A DNA stretch of 64,000 nucleotides from Polytrichum commune (Eukaryota; Streptophyta; Polytrichopsida; Polytrichales; Polytrichaceae), in the NCBI GenBank assembly GCA_950295325.1, contig OX485808.1, positions 18,496,527 to 18,560,526 on the forward strand, written 5' to 3'. The position numbers and the translations under genes are program-made. Shown piece after piece: positions 1-12,750 of the stretch (the first letter of the stretch is position 1; each line of letters starts with the position of its first letter). The notes beneath the pieces were generated by a model. The model searched no databases. It saw nothing but the letters and a program-made list of their open reading frames with translations, and had not been told where the DNA came from.

Positions 1-2420
1 AGGTAGTTTGAGCAAGTGTAAAGTGGGCCTTGCTCAAAGGGGGACCGAACGGTATCAACCACATGAGAATTTATGACAAGGTAAAGAATGGTTGACAACC
101 CACCGGCTTGGGATCTTTTCACAAGAGCTCAAACTCTTAACATTTTCTAATTACATCCGTGAGGTAACTCAAGATCGTGCTCAAAAATTGTTAGCCATTC
201 TAGACTCTATACCCACCATAATCAAGTGGGTAGAGTCTAGAATGACCTATATGATCATTAAAAAGGAAGGAAAATGTTCACTTTTACAATGAATAAGATA
301 TTCATATTGATACGAGCTCCAAAAATTTATGAGAAAAATGGTTGTGATTCTTATACTAAGAGAAGTAGGTGTAGAGCTCAAGGTGTCCGTTTTAGGTTCA
401 CTTTCCTTAAGCATTGTAAGCCAAATGAGACGTTCACGCTCTCATATTGAAAGCTCAAGTATGTTCCATCCACTGAATAGACAAAGGCCCGGTCATGGGC
501 ATTGTAATATATGCCCTTCCCACATCTATTGGTGGGTATAGCCAATGGATGGCTCCCATCAGCAAGAGGCACTTTCTCATTCTCTTTTAGCCAACAATTG
601 GATGTAACGTAGTCGGATTATGACCGTTCGTCAACTAAAAATGAACAAAAAATCGTCCTTCACTGGTGGAAACCATCCATTGACTATGCCCACCACTAAA
701 GTGTGGACGAAACATCAGGCCTCAACATCGAACCCCGATGTTTGGAACTCCCTCGTTGCCACGGCCTCTTGATTTTATACAGTCAGCCTTGTTGCTCCCC
801 CCCCCCCCCCCTCAAATGAAAAGACTCTTTCCTTTTGAGCTCTCAACCTTTATAGTGTAATCAAAGAAGGGCCTTCATATCCATTCAATGCACATCCTTC
901 CTTGGTCCATATCCGCTCCGAATTCAACGCTCGTGAGTCATGATTTTCTTGGGGTGTCAATCATTTGAAGGTAGTAAAAAGTGCGTGATCCTTCATCTCT
1001 CATCCCCTCTCTCTCTCTCACACACAACACACACCAATGGCCACTCCCGCTTTTCTCTCCTTTCTCGAATGCATGTCGTTGTAGGCTCCATGGTGTAGAT
1101 ATATATGTATATGTGCCTTTGGTCACGGCACAAGATACTCTGCCTTTCTTTTCCCATTCTCAAGACTCATAGGATCGATACTCTTCCCTTTTCCTTCTTG
1201 ACTGGACTCGATCGATCGCTTTTGGAGAGTTGCATAGACTAATTCACCACAAGTCAGTGAGCTACAAGTGGAATTTAATCCGAGGAGTTCATGACCAGGC
1301 ACTCAGTTATGATCCCAATAATAACACATGGAGCAGGAGTTCATTGTCTCTTTGAACAGGTGTGCTAATGTGTCCGTGCTAAAGTTTACGGTGTCATTAG
1401 AGCTCTATATAGCCTCTCTTTCAGTGCACTTCACACACCCTTTATGGCCCTAACCACCGATGGAGATAGAATTTGGCGAATTCCGTCAATGCCTTGCTTC
1501 GGATCCGAGATTGAGACTATTTTATGTTCTCTTGTTTTGCCGTAGCTTCTTCAAATTTGTTTTTCTGGAATTTTCGAATGACAATGCTCAAAGTTTTTAA
1601 ACAAAGATACGTGTTTGAATGGATGATGAAGCATGCTTGAGCTTTACATATAGAGTTACTAGAACTAGTGCATCTTTTATCCTCGTGTTGATTGACTTGA
1701 ATAATTGAATCAATATACATTGTCAACCACATACAGCTTTTGACGTTGTTCCTTGGCGTTTGGAGGTGGGGTCCCTTCTGTATGTGGGATGTTGGAATTT
1801 GTTAGTGTAACTCCTTTGTTTTTGGCTTGCCCTCTTGGCATTCGCCCTTGGAGGACATTGGGCGTTAACGCCACTCATGCATGCATGCCTTGTGTTAGTT
1901 GTGACATCTTAGGTAGCTTGTTGCTCATAGAGTCATTGATTAGGCAAACGGCAAGGTAGGAAGAAGAAACTAGCAAACTAATTTCTATTCGAATGTAATA
2001 AAAGATCACTGAAGTAGGAAAAAAAATATGAAGAATAAGTGTAAAAGTTCCTTTGAAATATAGAACACAACATGCACCAAGGTGACATGTCCCTTGAAAC
2101 ACAAACCTCATTGGCATTGGTGTTGTAAACACAAGTCAATATTTGACATGTTGAAATGGAAAAGATTTTGCATTGGTCGTTCAAGACCAACTTCAAGGCT
2201 TTTGATGTCGACTAGTGTGGAGAAACCTTCAACCATGATGCATGTCAGTCGTGTGTTCACGAGAGGAATGTGAACTAGATGGTAGGATAAAATATAGGGT
2301 TCTTTCTCATTTCTTTACACATCATGTTGTGTTTCATTCACTCTATGAGCTCTTTGTCGTTCCTGGAGGAATGAAGGCATGGACGATTGAATATGTAACC
2401 AGACCAATGTTGCCATGCAT
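1..2420. other. intergenic, no gene recognised
   Basis: No ORF here looks like a conserved protein and none shows exon-like phase continuity. Around 285-375 there is a fragment of dispersed repeat family A (the 'aataagatattcat' core followed by 'gctccaaaaatt'). A C15 homopolymer lies at 797-811. A CT-rich stretch with (CT)n and (CA)n lies near 1005-1035. Otherwise I see unstructured AT-rich DNA. Confidence 0.6.
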
Positions 2421-3144
2421 CTAGCATGGTCGATGCCAATAGATTTGAAACATGGATCCAAAATCTTTACAACACTCCACACAATACACCTTTATTACAC
2501 CCAAATTTTTTTGGTCCAAAGACCTCAAGTGCCATTGGTGATATTCCAAAGTTATTAATTTCAGATCTTTCCCGAGTGCCTCTTTGGTCAGCAAGTATCT
2601 AGCCATAAGCTTGGCAATCACCAAAGTGGACTTGAGGTTAGATGCACATGTCTCATTGCTCTCACCACTAACTATGGAACCAACAAGTGGAGGCAATGGC
2701 TGGTCAAAGTCATCAAGAGGGGTAAGATCTTGGATTTCGGCCTCCTCTACTATGTATTCTAGAGTTGGTTGGGAGATATAAACAAAATCTAGGCCAACCA
2801 CACACATGTGCTTTTTGGTTTCAAGGTTGGGATTAGCTAGTGGCATAACATGTACATCCAAAAAAAACTCTATTGAGCCCCTCAAGCTTGCAATCAATCG
2901 TGCATCTACTCTCTATATCAAAGAATTGAAAGGGCCAATCAATAATACGAATACCCTCAAGAAGTGGTTCGAGTTTTGGATATGTATTGCCCTCAACACA
3001 CTTGCAAGATCCAATATGTTTTGGACTAGCATAGGCATCACCAAGTGAAAAACAATGTACAACTTCAAAGACTTTGAAAACATGGTCTTTGACCAACAAC
3101 CTCACTAGAACCGAGTACCTCAAGTTGCAATTGGTAACACTCAT
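2421..3144 (-). pseudogene. frameshifted unrecognised coding relic
   Basis: Two overlapping minus-strand frames look like one former reading frame split by a frameshift near 2835-2895: 103 codons (3144 to 2833) and 158 codons (2897 to 2421). The downstream part is mixed and protein-like, with 'LTPLDDFDQPLPPLV' and a Cys-rich end 'VYCVECCKDFG'. I do not recognise a family. The context of LINE and TIR fragments suggests transposon-derived coding sequence. It could instead be a chance open stretch; no splice signals or flanking exons were found. Confidence 0.35.
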
Positions 3145-3194
3145 ACGAATGCCTCCCGCTAACGTTGCCCCCCTCTTTTATGTTGACAATGCTC

Positions 3195-4168
3195 GGGGTT
3201 GCACTCATTGTTAAAAGTATGAACCCAAGTGGGTGCACAAAAAGGGTTTTAATTATGCTTAGGGGTTACAACTATGCATAAGGTATGGGTATCATTTATT
3301 CTAGCTTTGTAAATATACTAGGCATATTATTCATATACTCCTAGTTGTATTTCTACCTTTAGGCTCATAGTCAATTATGATGACGTGGATGATCTACAAG
3401 AGGTTGAAATGAACATTTCATCCTCTGTACAAGTTGAATGGTAATCCCACATTGTCCAAGGATTGGCTCACTAGAATCAAGTATGGTATGTTGTATGTCA
3501 AACCATCTAGAGTTGAGAATAATGATTACTCATTGAAATTGAGATGTATCATTTGTCTCTCAAGCATTAGCTGAGGAAGTGAAGAAGAAATGGATTAAAA
3601 AAAGCAAATCGGCTAAAACATTGACCATCAATACTTGGTATTTGGGAAGGGTCTATAGGACATGCCGCAAAATTGGCAATATGTGGATTAAGTATTTATA
3701 ACTAATTGACCTCTAGAATTGGCCTTCCAATATGGAAACAAGGTTATGTTGATATCAAACTAAGAATGGGTCAATGTGGACCTACAATTTGACAAGTCAT
3801 TTGATGGTAGAGTTATAAATTATCATTGCATTGGCTACAATGACTTATATTGTAGAAACAAATTTGTATGAGTTATATCCAATGGATGAACGAGTGTTCA
3901 AAGATTTCATCAATGAAAAATAAATGTGTCCTGCTAAGAATATGTTAGCTATATTTTCCACATGATATTTCCGGTGTACACATATGATTGAAGTCTAATA
4001 TATAATTTATTTATTTCTCACTTGTTCATGTATTTGAGGGGATTTCTTAGCTACATATTATATGTATATCATTTTTAAGAAGGGGAAACTCTTGTATATT
4101 GGGGGTATTTATTTTAGGGTCATGCATGCACGTGGTTCCCATTTCTAACAATGAGTGCACCCTTGTGC
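3195..4168. mobile_element. TIR transposon with 10-bp flanking repeats (MULE-like)
   Basis: The left end (TTGCACTCATTGTTA from 3199) is repeated inverted at the right end (reverse complement GTGCACTCATTGTTA, up to about 4162); similarity continues into TATGAACC versus TGGGAACC. The 10-mer GACAATGCTC sits perfectly at 3185-3194 and again at 4169-4178. A 9-11 bp target duplication is typical of Mutator-like elements. The 970-bp interior is AT-rich with broken plus-strand coding-like stretches at about 3360-3960 and no intact transposase, so the copy is non-autonomous or dead. The outermost TIR bases align imperfectly, so exact ends are uncertain. Confidence 0.55.
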
Positions 4169-4179
4169 GACAATGCTCC

Positions 4180-5810
4180 CAAAAACATGTGAGAAATCAC
4201 AACATGAATTCAAAACCCTACTCATATACCAAGCGAGCAAAAAACCGAAAGTAGGACGATGAAGCTTGAGATGGGTGCACTTGAGGAGCGCGACTATGCA
4301 CATGCGCCTACTATCCATCCTTCATCATCAACCATCAACATTCATTTCACCAGGTTTTGCAAGATGTGGGAGTTTACACAAACATAAAAACTTCAAAGAG
4401 CTCCCGCAAATCCTAACTGGGAACTCACAAAGCCAAACATAATGTGCAAAGCCGTTGTGAGCCCATCTAACTCGACAAATGACATCCAACTACCAAGAGA
4501 CATCTACGAGGTGTCATCCAATGGTGCTCATCCATAGTCTGGGCCCTAATATATATTATTATAATCACCCCCCCTACCGTACCCTATGATATGTCAGTCT
4601 AAAAACTTCTCTAACATGATCAATTTGTAAACGCCTTGATTTCTTTATACCGTGGAGTTCAATATATAACTTGAGCTTTATTACAAAGACACATTCATAT
4701 AAATTGTAGCTTGCAGCTTTAAATCGGACCCTATATTTGTTCTCACTTAGTTTTCTAAAATATGGTAGTAACCCCCCCCCCCTGGCAGGTGTATACTATG
4801 TATGCTAATGCCTCAAATAATGCCCCTTCTTAAACTCACATTAATTTATACGTAGTATGAAGAGTCCACCCCCTGGGTTTGCATGACAATCTAACATGAC
4901 CTCGCACTACGAGAATCATGTGGTTTTATCATTGTTTCTTTTCCACTATATGGTCATAAAATGTATGAGTGAAAACTCGCCACCCTCATGCATCATAGAA
5001 CCATCTAAGTGGAAGGAAACCTTAAAATAAGACCTCCTTGGTGCCATATGATCATGTTGAATGTCACAATGATGTCAAATTATTGTCGGACCATCTCGGA
5101 AATGAATGAACGATGGAACATAACCTTGCACCCACGACAATTGCGTGGCTTTGTCATTGGCTCTCTCTTGTCCATTGGATGGTTATAAAACTATGCATGT
5201 GGATTTTCGAATCTAGCATCCTCATAGATCATGATAACCAGTTAATCGTCATCATGATAATGGGCGAGGAACAAAACCTCGGTGCAAGTGGCCGCGTTGA
5301 ATGTCACAATGATGTTGTTTTCTGGCTTCGCATTTGCTTATTAAAAATGGGTACGATGACACAATGATGAACGTCTACGTGGTGCCCATCAAGGTAAAGA
5401 AATGTAAGATAGGGAGAATAATATAGGGAAGAGTACTACTTGAGTCCAAAGTGGGGGAGGAGGAGGATGATGATGATGATGCAAATAACAATGCTATGCT
5501 TGACTATAAGAACTACTCCTCGAGCCATCTTGAGACTCTCATAGCAACCTTTTGAATCTGTAGAAGAAGAAGGAGGTGATACATCACATTATTCAGATTC
5601 ATAATATCGTTTTGTGGGACTGACAATATACCACATAATATTCTCCACATTTTTCACATTCAATATGAATATGGAGAATATTTAGTGGAATACTATCAAT
5701 CCCATAGAACGTTGTTACGAATTTGAATAATGTTATGTAGTTCAAGGTGGATCTTTTAGAAAAAGTAGAGTTCTCAACCACTTTGGCTACGTTTGTCGGG
5801 ATTAGGTTAC
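4180..5810. other. intergenic, no gene recognised
   Basis: No conserved coding sequence seen. It contains a C11 run at 4772-4782 and a short (GAT)n/(GAG)n stretch at about 5455-5480 coding only for low-complexity acidic sequence. A small open frame at 5113-5367 has no recognisable motif. Confidence 0.5.
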
Positions 5811-5814
5811 ATGA

Positions 5815-6015
5815 TTACCACCGATGAACGGGGAGAACCCGACCGCTAGTTACAGATGAATTGGTTGAGTTTGAGAAACAACTGGTTGAAATTCAAGTTT
5901 TCAGGAAGACTACCCATCATTTTAGAGGAATCTATGGAACACAATCCAAATTAGCAAAGAAAACCAAAAGATCATAACGTGTAACAAATTGGACTTGGAA
6001 ACACTAGGAATTTAA
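5815..6015 (+). repeat. LINE-like fragment (family D)
   Basis: This stretch matches 10650-10870 and the segment between the endonuclease and RT regions of the LINE at 52560-52660. All three share a 'gggagaacc'-like start, then 'gctagttacaga' and 'ttggttgagttt'. In the LINE this reads as 'NELVEFDK'. Here it is interrupted by stops. I read it as a detached LINE piece rather than a gene. Confidence 0.5.
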
Positions 6016-6324
6016 CCGGTTATGCCCAACAATCTCCCCGGACATTGATTACCCCTAGAACCTCGATGGGAACATAGTACCCGTTCATTTATGTGGGACT
6101 ACTCACTCTATGGGTCCAAGTATCTCTAATGAGATGTTCCGCATAATGCATGGCTTCTCCCGTGAGACCCATATTCATGTTGAATAATGGTTTGGAGGTT
6201 TCATATAACTCTGACTTGTAGTGACATTTATGGAGGACCATAGTTAGAGATGGTTCAGTCTCACACAATCTAATAATATTATGAAGGTCAATACGTCATG
6301 TTATATATATTTATCTAATTTTTT

Positions 6325-7320
6325 TTAAAAATGGATTATGATCCCCACATTATTTTTTCTATGTTTTGCATATTTTCTATGTGCATATATTTGTAAGCAT
6401 CTTTTGATCCAAGGGTATCTATTGGATATAGATTGTAGTTGGTGTTGAGCTTCACTCAAGAAGTCCTCAAGTTTGAGTCGATCCTCAACAATGTTGGCAC
6501 TTTGAAGATTCCCAAGATGATATTTGGAAGAAACCAACTAGAACCTAGTTAAATTTTTGTGTACACGAACAATGGTGAACCAAACTATGGATGTCAATAA
6601 TAGTATGAAGTTGACTCAAGCAATGAAGCAATCAAAATAAGAATGGAATCCCTCGTGTGATCTTGGAGAGCTTGAATCTCCTTTTATTTTGATTGGAATC
6701 CTAATTCAAGGGCTCCCATGGCAACCTCAACCTCAACCAAATTTCTCTTACAATCCACCATATTGAATTTCATCCCAATGAAGTTCTTTGCTTGGGTCTT
6801 TTCAAGTTCTTCTAGGTGACTCACCTTAGCATCTGCCCTCTTCAATAAGTCACGTACAACTACACTAACTTTTGTCACCATGTCTAGGATATCAAGAGAA
6901 ACAAGTTGGAAGGTTGTGTAATTGTAGTGACCATTCAAGAAGTGGTTTCTTAAATAGAGGATTGACCTCTCCTCCTAGTAGTGGCCCTCTTGCACTAACC
7001 TTTGACAATATTCCCCCCAAAGATTGATTTTTTTTGGTTTGTTTTTTCTTACTTTTTTCCTCGCTCCTCAGTTTTTCTTGAGTTGTGGACTTGGTTGCCT
7101 TAGCCCAATTAACCTCAACATTCTTTGTTTGAGCTATATAACCTTGAACAACCCAAGGTTGGAAGTCATTGTTTGTGATGTGAGACATATCATAAATTTG
7201 CCAACATAATCTAACTAAATCTTTTAAGGTTTTTGGATGTAGTTTTTCATTTGTAGTTTTATACCTCCCTACTACACCAAAAACCTCCACAATATTTGAG
7301 TTTGCGATATGAGGATCCAA
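6325..7320 (-). pseudogene. degenerate unrecognised coding relic
   Basis: Three minus-strand open frames follow one another with frameshifts or stops: 142 codons from 7320, 84 codons from 6938 (overlapping in another frame, so a frameshift near 6900-6940) and 70 codons from 6537. The first has a strongly basic segment 'EEKSKKKQTKKNQ'; the second has a coiled-coil-like 'VSHLEELEKTQAKN'. No family recognised. Length, frame breaks and repeat surroundings suggest a decayed transposon ORF, possibly gag-like, but that is inference only. Confidence 0.35.
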
Positions 7321-7329
7321 CTCATATGC

Positions 7330-8765
7330 TCATATTTGGGTTTCACACCACTATCATGAAGCACGTGACATTTACAAAGCAATCATAGTTTGCATTTTAT
7401 AGTCAATTAGTTTCCCAATGGGGAAACTTAGTGGAGAAATCCAAAGCCCTCTTGGGCCTTGAAGGTTTCTTAAGTTTTCCCATTTTGTATACGGTAAAAG
7501 CTCCTACATATTCCTAGAATGCTTGAAATGACAAGCATTGTCAAGTGAAGTCGGTACATCAACTAAACAAACCCACGACAACCGACATAGAACAAACTGT
7601 AACAAAAGGAGCAGTACAAAACAAGCACACAAAACACCAAGGTCCAAGAGACAATGTGAAGGACTGCTCCGTGAGAGTAGAAGGAAGACGGCCCTATCCT
7701 TGGAATCGGGATGTGTCACTACCTTTCAAAGTCGGAAATCAATTGCGCGCCCTTCTACGCCTCTCTAACACTCATCCAAGTGTTTAATTTGAAAGTTCAC
7801 TCCTGCCTAAGCCTTGGATTGCCATGTCAACACCCGTCAACACTTTTCCATTGCTTTTCCTTTTGAAAGAAGTCACCAAAAGTGGGCAGGTGCCTAGGTA
7901 CGCGACTCCCATATTATACACAGGGGGCATTGGCATTAAGACGGCTCAGAGGACAACTTTTGTAAAAATTATATAAAATTATACAAAAATAAAATGACCA
8001 AAAAGTTGGGTGAAGACCAAATTAAATAAAACGAAATGTAGAAAAAGTTGGGTTGCATATTTATTATAAAAAAAAACTCCACAACATATACAAAGAATTG
8101 AAACACCTATTTTTTTAAACCTACACCTATGCATAATTTCAAAAGATTCACACGAGCAGTTGCCTCCAAATAAAATCAAAAGTTGTAGAAAAAGATTTAT
8201 TTACAATAAAAAAATCTTCAATTTTCATTTAAAAAACCCAAAAAGTTGGGTAGTTTGGCCTATGATACACGTATTAAAAGAACTTATATAATTAGGTTCT
8301 TGATGCAATTATATGCTTCAAGGAATATTCATTTCCTTTATATAATTACATTGTTGGATTCCTTGGTAAAAGGGCTAGAAGAGTTTTCTACATCAAAACA
8401 AATCATATCACCCGAGATTGGACTAAAATGCAATATAAATGATTACAATCAGGTCCATATAACATGGGAATTGTGTACCCGGGGCTGGGTGTGGGTTGTT
8501 TTAGTGTGAACAAACCCAAGTGTGCAACAATACAACTTTCAAATTGTTCATAACAAAAGCGGCACTTCTAGATTAACACGTTGTAAGCTCATTGTGGTGT
8601 GAAATGTATGGGCTCACATGCCACACCACTAATTTCCTGAAGTGCTACTGTTTAAGAATCTGCATTGAAGAGATAAATCTCAGCTGTGTTGTATCAGTGT
8701 TGTACATATACCTTGTTGTCTTCTGAGATTGACGGTCTTAAAAGTTAGATGTCAACTTCTCTCAC
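7330..8765. other. intergenic, AT-rich, no gene recognised
   Basis: No conserved coding sequence. The motif AAAAGTTGGG recurs at about 7995, 8044 and 8238 in AT-rich DNA, suggesting a small degenerate local repeat. Nothing else can be supported. Confidence 0.5.
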
Positions 8766-9019
8766 GACCAACTACACTCTTTTGTCTAATTAGTGTGGGC
8801 CACATTAATTCCCAATTACCCACACTATTTTTTAAATTCTAATTTGAACTGGCCCACTATAATTTCATGTGCGAAAAAATAGTGTTGGGTTTTTTTGTCT
8901 GCATATTTGGAAGAGAAATCAAGCTAAGGCAAGTACTGTAAAATTAATGTGGGCCACACCAAGTTCCAACCTACATGAATTTCCCACCCACGCTAATTAG
9001 ACAAACCATTGTAGTTGTC
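8766..9019. mobile_element. foldback MITE
   Basis: The left arm begins GACCAACTACACTC and runs into TTTGTCTAATTAGTGTGGG. The reverse complement of the right end begins GACAACTACAATGG and runs into TTTGTCTAATTAGCGTGGG. The interior is also self-complementary (ACACTATTTTTT against AAAAAATAGTGT), so the whole 254 bp can fold back. No coding capacity. A target duplication is not clear, so the superfamily is open. Confidence 0.6.
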
Positions 9020-9049
9020 AAGTTTCTTGGAACTCCTCTTTAACAAAGC

Positions 9050-9260
9050 CATGCGGGTGTTAAGTGGCTCGTTTTTCTTGTTCTCCATCTTCTATTGATC
9101 AGCTTTACCTCTTGAAGTTTTGTGTTACCGTACATTAGCAAAAGTATGACGAAACATTCACATAAATAAAATCGAAAATCAAACCTCCCTTTGATTAGTT
9201 TTGGTTAACATGTTACAATGAGATTGGACTATATGCCCATAATACATTAACCCTCGTAGT
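9050..9260 (-). repeat. dispersed repeat family A, partial copy
   Basis: It begins GCGGGTGTTAAGTGG and 'cttgttctccatcttctatt', near-identical to the start of the bounded copy at 22566. It continues with the family's 'gagattggactatatgcccat' core in minus orientation. It breaks off around 9260. Confidence 0.55.
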
Positions 9261-10059
9261 TACAATACCACTTAAAGAGAGACACAAACATGACTTTGAC
9301 ATCCTATAACTTTTGCATAACAACTTCAATTTTGAAACTTAAAACTGAAAAGTTATACACAGTTCCTGACCAGATGAGACAATTTCCGAACCAATCCAAA
9401 GTGCAAGATGTGTGTGTGGAGTTGGGGGTGCCCACAATTGGGCCACATAGGTAGCTTAGATATTTGTCTTGCCCCATGACAAACCCATCTCATCACATTG
9501 TGTATACAATACCGCTCTACATGGGCCTACCTATTCTCATTTTGTGAGGGATCCGGCCTCACAAAGTGACATGGTAGAAAAGCGCACATTGTACTAAAGG
9601 AGACCTATATATGTGACAAGGACGGGATGGTCCTATCTTTAAGTTATACCTATGTTTATGGAGTGTCCTGAGTGGCCCACAATATGATGAATTGTAAGTT
9701 ACCACCAATATGCATGTGGTCACGTTGCAAGCATATGAGTCCTTGGGTAATTGACATGTGTCACTAGAGAGTTGTTCTACATTATTGGAAAGTCTATAAA
9801 TCGATTGTGCCGGTGGTGGATTTGTACTATATTTCTGGTGATGCAATATGATTGTTTAAGGACCCATATGTCGGTGTTGTCACCTTGTTGAAGCGTATTT
9901 TGGTACGTGACCATGTTGTGTGCACTTTCAAGTTCTAACGCCACGTATGATTTTGATTGTTGGATCAAATTGGAAATTTGTTACCAACATGTTGAAATGT
10001 TTAGTTTTGGAACTGGAATCGAGATGCAACAGTTGTAGGAGGTCAATTTCATATTTCTA

Positions 10060-10180
10060 TTTCAATTTCAGTTTTAGAAGTTACATGGGCCTTCCCAATT
10101 GTATTCAATGTTGAACCTAGAATGATGATTATATTTTTAGCACGTAGTCTGATCTCATTATAACACACTGGTTTGGGCCC
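10060..10180 (-). repeat. dispersed repeat family A, core fragment
   Basis: 'cttcccaattgtattcaatg' followed by 'cacgtagtctgatctcatta' matches the central part of minus-oriented family A copies such as the one at 22740-22830. Only about 120 bp are alike. Confidence 0.4.
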
Positions 10181-10649
10181 ATGTTGTCCCGCCTTGGTGC
10201 ACGCCCTATGCATATAATTTAATGTCCCAAACCATCCTTGCACCTTTTGCTCAACATGCCACAAGTGGCAGCTGATAAATTTGGACCTTTAGAATAGTAA
10301 ATACGCCAACATATGCATGTAGTATATTGTATAATAGACACCATTTTGATGTTCATTATTAACTTCTAGAGTCCGAGATGTCCTATTTGGATGTTGACAT
10401 GCACAAAAACAAACACATATCTCCACTTTAAACTAACTTCTCATAAGCGATCTTATCATAAGTGAGTGTTGGAACAAACTTTTGAAACCACGATTTACGT
10501 TAGCATTTTGTTATCTTTAGAATATATCTTCATAAAATATGTATGACGTACACAATAATGATAAATGATAAATACCACTATCTATAATGAAATGAACTCT
10601 CACATAGAAGTTGCCACTTGGAAAGTACATCATCAAACAATCCCAAACT

Positions 10650-10870
10650 ATGTCCGGGAAGAACTGGCGATTAGTTACAGATGAACCGGTTGAGTTTGAG
10701 AAATAACTGGTTGAAGTTGGAGACTTCCGGAGAATTAGCAATCGTTTTAGAGGAATCTATAGAAGAATATACCTCAAATGAATAAAGCAGAACTGAATGA
10801 TGTCAACCTGTAATTGGCTGGATTTAGAATCACTAGGATCTTGACCGACTATGCCCAAAAACTTCCCAAG
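10650..10870 (+). repeat. LINE-like fragment (family D)
   Basis: Shares 'ttagttacagatgaaccggt', 'tgagtttgaga' and 'ttttagaggaatctat' with the fragment at 5815-6015, and part of it with the LINE at 52560. No open frame of significance. Confidence 0.5.
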
Positions 10871-11227
10871 CACTAATCCCAAATTGACATACATATAGGT
10901 CTTTGATAAATACCTTCTACTTGCAATGTGTGGGGGAGGGGGGGGGGGTCATTATACACTAAGTGCTATAAGTGGTAATATTTGGAAGTTACATGTTTGA
11001 AGTTAGTGTTGGTAAGGATATGAAAAAAAATTAACACTGATAAAAGGAGAAATCTAGCATATTTTCTAACACTAATTGTCAAAAATTGAAAATTAGTGTT
11101 GAGCAGGGTAGGGTGGTAACAACATTAAATATAATCAAACACTAAATATCTTATTTAGTGTACCTACTTGGGAAATGTGGCACGAGGTGAAGTTAAAATT
11201 TTGTTTCCGCTACCTCAATATAGTTGA
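10870..11227. other. intergenic with short palindromes
   Basis: Contains a G-rich run near 10930-10948 and an inverted repeat AACACTAATT / AATTAGTGTT at about 11069-11101 with a short loop. Related 'aacacta' words recur to 11160. No coding sequence. Confidence 0.45.
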
Positions 11228-12750
11228 TTACACCAATTAGAGATATGCCCCCCCATGTAGTCAAGTGTAGGTCTTTGGATAAGGGGAGCTTGGAGGCATG
11301 ATGACTCAATCCTCCAAGCCAACTATTCACTCACCCAATTTGTCATGAACATGCCTTCATACATACAAATTATGGCATGGCTTTACAAAACAAAGTCATG
11401 AAGGCTGCACTTTGAACCCCTAGAAGCACACTACCCATGCGACCCACAATAATTAAGCCTATTCCCCACTACTTAATTAAATGAAGGCCTTCATATAAAG
11501 AGGAATTGTAGCAATTACTGACCTAGTGGCAAGCCAACAACATATGAAGCCACCCACCCACCAACCCAACATAGTCATTGTAAGTCTTTTGTGTAGAAAC
11601 ACAAACCCTGGCACAATTTCATAAAGTCAAATATTGAAGGTTTACATACGAACCCATTTGAAGAAGGCATGTACAAGAGCGACATTAATGTTCCATTTTT
11701 CCTGCTACCCCTAGTGGAATCCACACGAATTAGGCATATACCCCATTACCTTATCAAGTGGAGCCTTTCAAATAAGGAGGAGGTTTAGCAGTTACTGACC
11801 TAGTGACATGCCGACAACGGCTAAACCCACCCACCCACCAATCCAACCTAGTCATTATGAGTTCTCTACACAAGAACACAAAACTTGGCACAATTTTAGA
11901 AAATGAAATACCCAAGGTTCGCTTATAAACCCATTGAATTTACTAACTAGCCGGTTGAAGAAGGCCCGTACCAAGGTGACTACAACGCCACGTTTCCAAC
12001 ACTAAGCCTAGTGCAATCCACACTAATTAGGCATATAATACTCCACCACCTAATCAAATGGAGGCCTTCGCATAAAGAAGAGGCAGGCCAGCGATGGATG
12101 AACCCACCCACCCATCAACCCAAACTAGTCACTGTAAGTCGTCTCCATAGAAAAACAAACTTGGCACAATTTCATAGGACAAAATACCCAAGGTTTGCCT
12201 ATAAACCCATTGAATTTACTAACTAGCCGATTGAAGAAGGCCCGTACCAAGGTGACTACAACGTCCTGTTTCCAACACTAAGCCTAGTGCAATCCACACT
12301 AATAAGGCATATAATACTCCACTACCTAATCAAATGGAGGCCTTCACATAAGGAGGAGGCTAACCTAGTGGCAAGCCGGCGATGGATGAACCCACCCACC
12401 CACCCAACCTATAGTCACTATAAGTCGTCTCCATAGAAAAACAAACTTTGGCACAACTTCATAGAATGAAATACCCGAGGTTCGCCATCGCATCTTCTCG
12501 CGGCACATACCAAGGTGACAAAAGCGTCCCGTTTCCAACACTATCCCTAGTGTGGTCCACACTAATTAGGCATATGCCCCACTAGCTAATCAAGTGGAGG
12601 GCCTTTGGATAAGGGGTCACCTCCTTTGTAGCAGCGGTAAATCCCACCTTGTGGCGGCGGCTGATGAAACCCCCCCCTCACACCAGTCGCCGTGAGCCTT
12701 CTCTCCAGTTCCCAGTATTAACAAACTGCGACCTCTTCCCGTCTTCCCAA
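11228..12750 (+). repeat. tandem array of ~265-295 bp units upstream of the NPH3-like gene
   Basis: About six diverged direct repeats. Each unit contains 'aattaggcatat' or a variant (near 11235, 11450, 11730, 12025, 12300, 12565), then 'ctaatcaagtggaggcctt', an 'aaggaggag' segment, 'cctagtggcaagcc', a run of CCCAC repeats, 'agtcactgtaagtc' and 'acaaacttggcac'. The central units also share 'aagcctagtgcaatccacac'. The last unit (from 12562) is GC-richer and passes without a break into the DNA just upstream of the gene. The array may therefore derive from, or act within, its distal promoter. Confidence 0.75.

Noticed and set aside
6684..6938. Independent small coiled-coil gene
   Set aside because: It overlaps the end of a longer minus-strand frame and is better explained as a frameshifted continuation.
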